A stretch of 63,703 bases of DNA, taken from contig JAFUOM010000063.1 of assembly GCA_017481885.1 (NCBI GenBank), forward strand, positions 1-63,703, in the 5' to 3' direction. A model generated the notes under the pieces. That model ran no database searches. It was given only the letters and a program-made list of their open reading frames with translations, and was not told the DNA's origin. This DNA comes from Ruminococcus sp. (GTDB lineage Bacteria; Bacillota; Clostridia; Oscillospirales; Acutalibacteraceae). Positions 49,343 to 56,445 of this stretch are shown here, in pieces. The position numbers and the translations under genes are program-made. How positions within the stretch are numbered: position 1 is the first letter of the stretch; every line of letters starts with the position of its first letter.

Positions 49343-49719
49343 ACACGCTCAGAGTTTTAAAGGGCAAGGATGTGGAGCTTGCGGTTAACGGTGAGTTGCT
49401 TTGCTTTGTAATTGATTTTTCTGCAAAAGAAATAAAGGACTCTTACCCGATAACGGAGATTTTAAGCGACACCTGTGTCCATAATGTACCACTGACACCA
49501 CGTTACGAGCTGAATGTTACGGCACTGAGCCACCTTGACGGCAGGGTGTTTGAGCAAGACTGCTTTGAGCTTAGTGTTATGCTGTCAGAACAGAAATACG
49601 TTTACAAAAACTGCACACTTACAAAAAAGCAGAAAGACATAAACGAGGATAAGCCTATTGTTGATAGGTACACAATAACGGCGACACAGCTTGAGGTTAT
49701 GGAGGTAGTGTATGACTGA
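49339..49719 (+). CDS. Tail-tube-like protein (candidate)
   Basis: A 126-residue protein, strand-rich (VELAVNGELLCFVIDF, ELNVTALSHLDGRVFEQDCF, YTITATQLEVMEVVY), in the place of the tube gene in PBSX-like clusters. Its size is about that of XkdM/gp19 tubes. I do not see the usual sheath gene before it. If it is a tube, the particle may have a short tail. ATG 49339 overlaps the preceding TGA; GGAGGTG lies upstream. The identification is weak. Confidence 0.4.
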   Translation: MNTLRVLKGKDVELAVNGELLCFVIDFSAKEIKDSYPITEILSDTCVHNVPLTPRYELNVTALSHLDGRVFEQDCFELSVMLSEQKYVYKNCTLTKKQKDINEDKPIVDRYTITATQLEVMEVVYD

Positions 49720-49867
49720 TAATATAAATGCAGATGTTACGCTTGAAAATTCAGTGATTGATGGTAACAAAAACGAGTTGCTCTATACGCTTTCTGACGA
49801 GTTTGAGCGGGATTCACGAAGATATAACAGGGCTTTTGTTGAAGAAAGCGAGGTGGGTGCTTTATGA
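49712..49867 (+). CDS. Small protein (51 aa) in the tail-chaperone/tape-measure slot
   Basis: A short gene of 51 codons, with ATG 49712 preceded by GGAGGTAG and its TGA overlapping the next ATG, so it is tightly embedded in the operon. The protein is acidic (TDNINADVTLENSVIDGN, LSDEFERDSRRYNRAF). This is where phages encode tail assembly chaperones and then the long tape-measure protein; here nothing else lies between the tube candidate and the LysM protein. It may be a remnant chaperone or a new small component. I do not recognise the family. Confidence 0.65.
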   Translation: MTDNINADVTLENSVIDGNKNELLYTLSDEFERDSRRYNRAFVEESEVGAL

Positions 49868-50382
49868 GACCGGTACCAATGAGATTTATGGGTCATACGT
49901 GGCACCACAATCCTAAAGAGTTGAGCATCGAATGTGGCAAAACGGTTGTTAAGTTTTCTGTACCGTATTTCAGGGAGATGCTACAAAGCTTTGCTCACAA
50001 GCTTATAACAGTAAAAGGCGTAGGCGAGTTGTACGGTGATGATTGTTTACAGCAGTACAATGAGCTTAAAAATCTATTTGAGAAAGGCGGCACAGGCATA
50101 CTGTGCCTGCCATCTCTACCTGCGATGTATGCGTGCTTTGAAAGCCTCAAAATGCTCGCAAACGACAAGCCGTCGGTTATTACATATGAATTCAAATTCA
50201 CCCAGACTAAAGAAAAAGATGCGCTGATAAAATGCCCTAAAACAGTTGTTGCTGACGGTACAAAAACGCTGTGGGATATCGCTAATGAAAACAATACAGA
50301 CATCGAAACGCTTGTGCGTCTTAATCCTCATATTATGTTCATAAATGACATAAAAGAGGGCGAGGAGGTGCTTGTGTGCTAA
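49864..50382 (+). CDS. LysM-containing baseplate/tail protein (XkdP-like)
   Basis: A 172-residue protein with an N-terminal part typical of XkdP (VPMRFMGHTWHHNPKELSIE) and a C-terminal LysM domain (about 124-170: TLWDIANENNTDIETLVRLN, IKEGEEVLV). In contractile phages this protein joins the tail tube to the hub and binds peptidoglycan-like structures during assembly. ATG 49864 overlaps the preceding TGA. Its presence places the module in the PBSX-like contractile group although sheath and tape measure are not seen. Confidence 0.8.
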   Translation: MRPVPMRFMGHTWHHNPKELSIECGKTVVKFSVPYFREMLQSFAHKLITVKGVGELYGDDCLQQYNELKNLFEKGGTGILCLPSLPAMYACFESLKMLANDKPSVITYEFKFTQTKEKDALIKCPKTVVADGTKTLWDIANENNTDIETLVRLNPHIMFINDIKEGEEVLVC

Positions 50383-51326
50383 GGTTTGAGTTTACGGATA
50401 TTCACGATAAAAAGGTCACGGTGCTCAATGTTCTGTCGCTTGATATTAACATTGAAGAGGACGTTCCTGCTGATGATATGTCAGCTCGCTTTGCGTACTT
50501 TGAGTGCGACGAATTAAAGAATGTTGTGGTATATGATAACGATGAGATTATTTTTACAGGCATTGTTGATGAACAGCAGATTATCAAAGACGTAAACGGA
50601 GAGTACATAAGAATTGTTGCACGTTCTATGGCAGCGTTGCTCCTTGATAACGAGAGTATGCCTGTGTGTTACACGAATCCTAGCGTAAGCCTTATGCTGA
50701 CACATCATTTGAGTCCGTTTTCGCTTGGTTTGGAGAAAGAAAGTTTCAGGGCTTTTTACGGAACACAGATGGTGCAAAAAGGCGACAGCAACTACAAAAC
50801 AATACAGGATTTTTCGAAAAGTGTTTTTGGTTGTGACCCAAGGGTGAACGCACTTGGCAAGCTTTGCTTTCCTGAAAATATTGAGCGTGGGGCGGTTACG
50901 TTTTCGGATAACGGCAATGGCATTAATTACTATAGCTACAACGAGAATTTTAGGCGTTGTGACGAGATATCCACGGTTAAAATTAAGCTTGTAAACCAGA
51001 CAGGTTACAATGCTGAGGTCGTAAACGAAGATGCAACATCACGAGGTGTTAAGCGCATCAGATATCTGGATGCGGCTAAGATGGACACGCCTGCCGTGTA
51101 TGCACAGAAGATGATTGATAACTCAAAGAAAAAGTCGTATATGTTAAAGCTACAGTGTATTGGCAGGCATTTGGGGATTTTGCACTGCGATGCTGATGTG
51201 AACGATAGTGTTTACGGAAAAAGGGACAGGCTGTACGTCAGTGCGTTAAGATACAGTCTGAGCACTAAAGGTGAGTACACGGTGGTAACCCTCAAAAGAA
51301 AGGAAGGTAGCAATGTGGCTGCTTGA
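50376..51326 (+). CDS. Phage hub protein (gpD/XkdQ-like)
   Basis: A 316-residue protein of the late-control D/XkdQ type that forms the central hub of the baseplate. It begins MLRFEFTDIHDKKVTVLNVL and contains YDNDEIIFTGIVDEQQIIKD, YIRIVARSMAALLLDNESMP and the typical VFGCDPRVNALGKLCFPE. The GTG at 50376 follows GAGGAGGTG; the preceding gene's stop overlaps it. It would hold the spike encoded next. Length is normal for the group. Confidence 0.83.
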   Translation: MLRFEFTDIHDKKVTVLNVLSLDINIEEDVPADDMSARFAYFECDELKNVVVYDNDEIIFTGIVDEQQIIKDVNGEYIRIVARSMAALLLDNESMPVCYTNPSVSLMLTHHLSPFSLGLEKESFRAFYGTQMVQKGDSNYKTIQDFSKSVFGCDPRVNALGKLCFPENIERGAVTFSDNGNGINYYSYNENFRRCDEISTVKIKLVNQTGYNAEVVNEDATSRGVKRIRYLDAAKMDTPAVYAQKMIDNSKKKSYMLKLQCIGRHLGILHCDADVNDSVYGKRDRLYVSALRYSLSTKGEYTVVTLKRKEGSNVAA

Positions 51327-51648
51327 TTATATAACAAAGAATTCGCTCAAAGAAGCAAAAAGTGCGAAAGGCGACGTAACCTTTTCTGATGCCGACAGTG
51401 TTTGCGTTAATTCTTCGCTTGAACACAGAAATGTGCAAATGGTTGCTCCTTACGGAATATACTACAATCCGCCTGTCGGACAGCAGTCGGTTGTTTTGCC
51501 TGTTGATGGAGCTTTTGTGAGCCTTGGTGTGGTATCTAACGGAACACAGTCGCTTTCAGAAGGCGAGCTTAAGCTTTGCTCAAAAGGTGGAGCTGAGATT
51601 GTACTGAAAAACGACGGCACTGTTTTGATTAACGGAAAGGTGTTTTGA
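51313..51648 (+). CDS. Phage baseplate spike-like protein (gpV/gp138 type)
   Basis: A 111-residue protein with an OB-fold-like middle (APYGIYYNPPVGQQSVVLPV) and a C-terminal repeat-like strand region (GGAEIVLKNDGTVLINGKVF) that matches the tip of gpV/gp138-like spikes. It would pierce the target surface. ATG 51313 overlaps the hub gene and follows AAGGTAG. It is shorter than many spikes (about 150-200), so it may be a minimal form. Confidence 0.7.
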   Translation: MWLLDYITKNSLKEAKSAKGDVTFSDADSVCVNSSLEHRNVQMVAPYGIYYNPPVGQQSVVLPVDGAFVSLGVVSNGTQSLSEGELKLCSKGGAEIVLKNDGTVLINGKVF

Positions 51649-51650
51649 TT

Positions 51651-52016
51651 ATGGATGTAAAAATTGAAAACAAAGACACAAAAATACTGTCCGGTGGTGA
51701 GCTTTGCTACGTTGATTCAATAACAGAGCTTTGCCAACGTGTTGAAATTGCCTGCACGGTGACAAAAGGCAGTTTTGTCTATGACACACAGCTTGGCAGT
51801 GAAAAAGCAGACTTTGACCCAAAGGACGAACGACTCAAGGAAAAGCTTGCGATGATATTCAAGGAAGCGACTATTGATATTCCTTGTACTGATTTGAGCG
51901 TTCTTGAGGTATATGAAAAAGATGGCGAATATTTTGCAAAAATTGAGATTGTAAACGGGATTGACATAATTGTAACGGAGGTGAATATCGATGCTAAGTT
52001 ACGAAGAAATACTTAA
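51651..52016 (+). CDS. Phage baseplate protein W/gp25-like (XkdS)
   Basis: A 121-residue protein that resembles the gp25/XkdS lysozyme-like baseplate wedge protein, which forms the inner ring and holds the sheath start. TVTKGSFVYDTQLGSEKADF and ITELCQRVEIA-type blocks fit, as does the place before gpJ. ATG 51651 is preferred (AAAGGTG eight bases upstream); a TTG at 51645 is possible. Its partners J and I follow. Confidence 0.75.
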   Translation: MDVKIENKDTKILSGGELCYVDSITELCQRVEIACTVTKGSFVYDTQLGSEKADFDPKDERLKEKLAMIFKEATIDIPCTDLSVLEVYEKDGEYFAKIEIVNGIDIIVTEVNIDAKLRRNT

Positions 52017-53064
52017 CAGGATGGTAGAAAAATACGAAGAGCTGTCGGGTTTTTCCATAAACTCTGAATCGGATATTATGCTCAGACTCAAGGTGCTTGC
52101 AGGGGAGATTTACAACAGCACTACGGCGTGTGAGTTTTTGAAAAGGCAGATGTTTTTGTCAACTGCCAGCGGTGAATATCTAGATAAGCACGCTTTTACA
52201 AGAGGTCTGTATCGCAAGCAGGCGGTCAAAGCAAAAGGTGAAGTTACCTTTTACAGAAGTGTTATAAACAGCACTGATGTGGTGATACAAAAAGGCACGG
52301 TGGTTTCGACTGCAGGCCCTCAGATAAGGCAGTTTGTCACGCTCGAAACTGTTACTATGTTAAAGGACACAGGTAGCGTTACGGCAAAGGCTCAGGCAAT
52401 CGAGGGTGGAGCTTCTTACAATGTGATTAAGGACACTGTCACTGTTCTTGTTACACCTCCGATTGGAGTAACGGGTGTTAAAAACCAGATGGCTTTTACA
52501 GGTGGCAGTGACGAAGAAAGCGATGAAGAGTTAAGAGAACGTGTGCTTTACAGCTATCGTGATATTTCAAACGGTACAAATGCGGTGTATTATAAGCGAC
52601 TTGCGGAGTCTGTAGAGGGGGTGTACTCTGCGTCGATTGTATCACGAGCCAGAGGAGCGGGAACACTCAATGTTTATGTGTGCGGAAAAGGTGAGGAAGC
52701 GAGCCTTAACAAGGAGCATATAGAAAAGGTTCAGAAAGTGTTGGACGAAAACAGAGAGCTTAACGTTGATATTCTGGTAGTGTACGCCTTGCCTTTAAAG
52801 GTTAGTTTTAATCTGAATCTGTGTGTAAAAGATGGCTACAGCTTTGATGAGGTAAGTGCCGAGATAACACAAAAGCTTAGAGATTATATTGACTCGCTTG
52901 GTGTGGGCAGACCGGCTTTGCTGTGCGAGATGGGAGAAATAATATTCCACACTCAGGGAGTTAAAAACTACGAGTTTATCGATGCTTTTTGCAACGATGT
53001 TTTTCCTCAGCCTAATGAGTACTTACGACTGACTGAAGTTGATATCAGGCAGGTGGAAAGATGA
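51991..53064 (+). CDS. Phage baseplate J-like protein (XkdT)
   Basis: A 357-residue wedge protein of the gpJ family. YEEILNRMVEKYEELSGFSI at the start, ASGEYLDKHAFTRGLYRK and FTGGSDEESDEELRERVL are family blocks. It forms the baseplate wedges of contractile tails together with I. The ATG at 51991 overlaps the W-like gene and follows GGAGGTG; its end overlaps the next gene. It is complete and without visible defects. Confidence 0.9.
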   Translation: MLSYEEILNRMVEKYEELSGFSINSESDIMLRLKVLAGEIYNSTTACEFLKRQMFLSTASGEYLDKHAFTRGLYRKQAVKAKGEVTFYRSVINSTDVVIQKGTVVSTAGPQIRQFVTLETVTMLKDTGSVTAKAQAIEGGASYNVIKDTVTVLVTPPIGVTGVKNQMAFTGGSDEESDEELRERVLYSYRDISNGTNAVYYKRLAESVEGVYSASIVSRARGAGTLNVYVCGKGEEASLNKEHIEKVQKVLDENRELNVDILVVYALPLKVSFNLNLCVKDGYSFDEVSAEITQKLRDYIDSLGVGRPALLCEMGEIIFHTQGVKNYEFIDAFCNDVFPQPNEYLRLTEVDIRQVER

Positions 53065-53624
53065 GCGATACATACACATCTATGACAAAAAAGCTTGAGC
53101 CTCTTGCACTGTACAGTTTTGATGGCACAAATATCAACAACGAGCTTAAAACATATGCATTAGTGCTTGATGAGGTTAACGCTCAGATTGAACAAATGCT
53201 TTGCGAATGTTTTATTGACACTGCAAGCAGTTACGGATTATCTAATCGTGAGCTTGTTATCGGAGCAAGCCGAGATGATTTGAGCGTTAGTAAACGCAGG
53301 GAAATGCTCAGACTCAGAGAGAGCATAACCAAAAGCAGTTTTACTGTTGAAAAGATTGAAGAATCACTAAAGAGTTTTGGCTTGTTGTTTGAGCTTAAAG
53401 AGTATCCGTCGCTGTACATAGTCAGCATATATGCCAGAGGCTCGTATTCAAAAACAGAGCAGGATTGGATACGCAACGAAGTGGAAAAAATAATGCCTGC
53501 TCATCTGATTGTACAGGTAATTTTTGGCGGTCCCACTTGGGAGCAAATTGACTCTAAAAACAATACTTTTGCATATATTGAGTCGCTCTTACTTAGTTGG
53601 GATGAAATTGATAACTTAGAATAG
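53061..53624 (+). CDS. Phage tail protein I-like (XkdU, DUF2313)
   Basis: A 187-residue protein of the gpI/XkdU family that links the J wedge to the fibres. SSYGLSNRELVIGASRDDLS and RREMLRLRESITKSSFTVEK are typical, with EQIDSKNNTFAYIESLLLSW near the end. ATG 53061 overlaps the J stop (ATGA) and has AGGTGGAAAG upstream. It is the usual partner of J in contractile baseplates. Confidence 0.85.
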   Translation: MSDTYTSMTKKLEPLALYSFDGTNINNELKTYALVLDEVNAQIEQMLCECFIDTASSYGLSNRELVIGASRDDLSVSKRREMLRLRESITKSSFTVEKIEESLKSFGLLFELKEYPSLYIVSIYARGSYSKTEQDWIRNEVEKIMPAHLIVQVIFGGPTWEQIDSKNNTFAYIESLLLSWDEIDNLE

Positions 53625-53635
53625 GAGGACAAACT

Positions 53636-54103
53636 ATGGCTTCAAGTTCTTATACAAAAAAACTGGGGTTGTGTCAGTGGAGTGAAAGTGACCGCCCTAA
53701 AAGAATTGACTTTGTAAACGATAATGCGATTATCGACGAAAAGCTGGGTGAGCACCTTATTAATACAAACATCCACGTTACGGCAGAAGAGAAAATCAGG
53801 TTTGCAAATCCGTATACTGTGTTTTCGTACGCAGGTGACGGAGCAAGCACTAAGACTTTTGCACTTGACGACAACTACACTTTTGCGATTGTTTTTCAGA
53901 AATTTTACCCAAGTGTTGAGATTGAAAGCAACTCTGTTGTTGTGACACGATTTGCCATTGCAGGCAGAGTGTTCGGTTCATCAACAGGCGTTACGCTGAC
54001 AAGTAACTCGCTGATTGTGACGCAGGACGCAAACGCTACTGATGGCGTGAAGAATAACTTTAACGAAGCACAGGGACAGTACGTTGCGTTACTATTCAGA
54101 TGA
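53636..54103 (+). CDS. Short tail-fibre-like protein
   Basis: A 155-residue protein. Its start (YTKKLGLCQWSESDRPKRID, then FVNDNAIIDEKLGEHL and HVTAEEKIRFANP) is the attachment domain seen at the N-terminus of many Firmicutes phage fibres. The rest, about 90 residues, is strand-rich (SVEIESNSVVVTRFAIAGRV) and could be a small receptor-binding domain. Most fibres are far longer, so the receptor-binding range may be narrow. AGGAGGAC precedes ATG 53636. It is the last gene of the module, followed by a terminator; no lysis genes come after. Confidence 0.75.
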   Translation: MASSSYTKKLGLCQWSESDRPKRIDFVNDNAIIDEKLGEHLINTNIHVTAEEKIRFANPYTVFSYAGDGASTKTFALDDNYTFAIVFQKFYPSVEIESNSVVVTRFAIAGRVFGSSTGVTLTSNSLIVTQDANATDGVKNNFNEAQGQYVALLFR

Positions 54104-54159
54104 TAGTGTTCGGGTGAGCGTCAGTTTTTTTGCAAACACATATATTTGAGCAAAACAAA

Positions 54160-54185
54160 AAGGACACATCACTTGATGTGTCCTT
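54160..54185. terminator. Terminator closing the phage-derived module
   Basis: AAGGACACATCA (54160-54171) pairs with TGATGTGTCCTT (54174-54185), with a T-run after AACG. Bidirectional, between converging genes. Confidence 0.88.
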
Positions 54186-54200
54186 AACGTTTTTTTATTA

Positions 54201-55094
54201 TCAGTGTCTTGCCTGATAGTTGTCCGGCAGGTCAAGCTCGGCTGTGTCAGCTTTCATACGCTTTCTTTCAGCGTAGCTCATACCGTCTGATGCGTAACGC
54301 TTACGCTGTGGACGTGAACTGCGTTGTGGTTGAGCGTAGTTTGACTCGTAACCGTAGTCGTCGCTGTCATAGCCTTGGCCATACTGCTGATAAGCATAGC
54401 CTGCAGCTGCAAGCTTTTTCTTGTATGTAGTTGTGGCAATAATAAAGTAAAGTATGCCAACAACTGAAAGTGCGATAAGCACAAATCCTGAGTACAAAAT
54501 CCACTGACCGTCGTCGTTGTTGCGAGTGTTGTCCTTGATAGAGGAGAAGTCCATCGCATTAGACGCTGGCTTTGAAGTGTCGAGCGTAATGTCGTTCCAC
54601 TTTGTCTGTTTTAATGCAGCTTCGTTGATGTCGGATGTGTCGTACTGCTTTGTCGCAGAAGAAACGCTTCCTGCTGAATTTTCAATGGAGTTTGCCATTG
54701 TGTCTTCGTCGTAATAGTAGAAGCCGTTATCATTTGTGACATATCCGCCTGTTGGTGGAGTTACTGTGCCTGTACCTGTGTCAGGATTTGGGTTAACAGG
54801 TGTGTCCGGGTTCTGGTCAGGGTTTGGGTCAACTGTTGTGCCGCCTTGTTCGCCACCCTGTTCGCCGCCTTGCTCGCCGCCTTGTTCGCCGCCTTGCTCA
54901 CCGCCTTGTTCACCACCCGAAGCAGGTGGGTCAACAACTGGTGGGTCAACAACTGGTGGATCAACAACCGGTGGATCAACAACCGGTGGGTCAGCAGGTG
55001 TAACCACGTCAGCGGCACCTACGCTGTAACAAAAAACTGAAAGTAAAGTTAATAGTGCGATTATTACTGAGAGTATTCTAATTTTGTTTGTCAT
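54201..55094 (-). CDS. Secreted/membrane protein with VVDPP and GGEQ tandem repeats
   Basis: A 297-residue protein with a signal peptide (about 1-28), a repeat region of four VVDPP units and six GGEQ units, a Pro/Asn/Thr linker, a hydrophilic middle, one membrane helix (about 195-218; LYSGFVLIALSVVGILYFII) and a basic, Tyr-rich cytoplasmic tail of about 75 residues. The GGEQ codons make near-perfect 12-bp tandem repeats, prone to copy-number change. I do not know the function. The gene starts at 55094 with a GGGAGTGA site and ends at the phage module's terminator. Confidence 0.8.
   Translation of the reverse strand: MTNKIRILSVIIALLTLLSVFCYSVGAADVVTPADPPVVDPPVVDPPVVDPPVVDPPASGGEQGGEQGGEQGGEQGGEQGGEQGGTTVDPNPDQNPDTPVNPNPDTGTGTVTPPTGGYVTNDNGFYYYDEDTMANSIENSAGSVSSATKQYDTSDINEAALKQTKWNDITLDTSKPASNAMDFSSIKDNTRNNDDGQWILYSGFVLIALSVVGILYFIIATTTYKKKLAAAGYAYQQYGQGYDSDDYGYESNYAQPQRSSRPQRKRYASDGMSYAERKRMKADTAELDLPDNYQARH
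54848..54990 (-). repeat. Tandem repeats coding for GGEQ and VVDPP
   Basis: The coding strand holds six 12-bp units for GGEQ and four 15-bp units for VVDPP. Likely to slip during replication. Confidence 0.8.
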
Positions 55095-55150
55095 AATATC
55101 ACTCCCTCAATATAATATGCAGTTTGGTAAAAATTATAGGTAGTTAAGTA

Positions 55151-56308
55151 TTACTCTTCAAACATTGAAGGTGTGTACTTAGAAACTGCCTTGCTGATTT
55201 CGATGTCGAGGCTGTTTGCAACAGATTCGATGTAAGTGTTGAACTCGTCGCCCTTGTAGTTCTGGAGAACTGACTTGCGGTTTGTTGCGTCTTTGATGTA
55301 TTCGTCAACCTTGTCAGCAATCTTGCCCTTGTAGAACAGGTACATAACCTTTGAGTTTTCCTCGCCGATAGCTTTGTTAGCAGCTGTGCCTTCCTTTAAC
55401 TCGCTGATTGCAGATACTAAGTCTTCGCCGATAGCTGAGTTTTCCATAATCTCAACATTTGAAACGCTTGGGTCGTTTTCAAGCTCGTAGTCCTTCATAA
55501 ACTTTGAAACAACATCTTCGACTTTAGAACCGCCGTTTAATGAGTCAACGTAGCCCTTGAAGTTCTTCTCGATTTTCTTTACATCATCCTTAGACATAGC
55601 AACGTTCTCAGAAATAGCGCCGCCTGCTTCGTCAGATGTAGCTTCCTTTGTTTCGTACATATTTGTGTTGAAATATGTGTAGTTTGTGTAGTTGTCTGTG
55701 AAGTACTTTGTGAGTTCTTCGTCGTTTACACCCTTTTCGCCACCGTCAGCATAGAGAAGGTCGAAAACAACTTCCTGCTTAGCTGATGTGATGTAGAAGT
55801 ACTCAAATGACTCGTAAGAAACGCCGAGTGGCTCAAAAATGTCACTGTATGGGCTCTTATACTGCTCGCCGTACATAGCGTAGTATGGGCCGTAGTCCCA
55901 GTACTCTTTAGCAGAAGTCTTGTAACCCTCAACTGTTGCTTCGTCCATAGTAGCACCTAAACGGTTGTACTCGTGCTCGATAGCAAGTAAGTTCTTGAGT
56001 GACTTGTCAGCTTCGTTTACAATCCACTCGTCAGCAGTAGCTGTAACGCCGTCTTCGTCAGTAATCTGAACTTTGAGGAAAGATTTCTCTCCGTCATATG
56101 TGCCGGCTTCTTCGTCGTAACCCTCAGTTTCCTTAGCTAAAGACTCAGCCTGTGAGTAAGCAGAGTAGAGAGCGTAGATGTAAACGCCGATAGCAAGCTC
56201 AGTGTCGTCAGTTTTGTAAGAATACTGAGGCTTGAGTGAACAAGCGGATGTTGAAAGTGCGATAACCATGCACAGGATTACCGCAAGAAGTTTTGAAAAA
56301 TTCTTCAT
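55151..56308 (-). CDS. Lipoprotein (PrsA/SurA-like N-terminal region)
   Basis: A 385-residue exported lipoprotein: signal peptide with lipobox LSTSAC (Cys at about 23). The mature part is mostly helical and acidic, with features of the SurA/PrsA chaperone N-terminal domain (YFYITSAKQEVVFDLLYADG, LTKYFTDNYTNYTYFNT), but I cannot see a parvulin (PPIC) isomerase domain. It may be a chaperone-like foldase for exported proteins. It lies downstream of mfd on the same strand (137 bases between), where foldase genes are often found. ATG 56308 has AAAGGAC upstream. Confidence 0.65.
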   Translation of the reverse strand: MKNFSKLLAVILCMVIALSTSACSLKPQYSYKTDDTELAIGVYIYALYSAYSQAESLAKETEGYDEEAGTYDGEKSFLKVQITDEDGVTATADEWIVNEADKSLKNLLAIEHEYNRLGATMDEATVEGYKTSAKEYWDYGPYYAMYGEQYKSPYSDIFEPLGVSYESFEYFYITSAKQEVVFDLLYADGGEKGVNDEELTKYFTDNYTNYTYFNTNMYETKEATSDEAGGAISENVAMSKDDVKKIEKNFKGYVDSLNGGSKVEDVVSKFMKDYELENDPSVSNVEIMENSAIGEDLVSAISELKEGTAANKAIGEENSKVMYLFYKGKIADKVDEYIKDATNRKSVLQNYKGDEFNTYIESVANSLDIEISKAVSKYTPSMFEE

Positions 56309-56445
56309 TTTGATAACCGTCCTTTTAATTTATTAAACGTACCAAATCATTATACATAAAAAATCAGTATTTGTCTATAAAATGAGTGAAAAAAAGCAAT
56401 TCTTCACAAATTCCTCACATTTTGATAAGCAGAATAGGGGTGAAA

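Noticed and set aside
54848..54990. Regular repeats that could be mistaken for a CRISPR array
   Set aside because: They are uninterrupted 12- and 15-bp coding repeats without spacers, inside a protein gene with a signal peptide.
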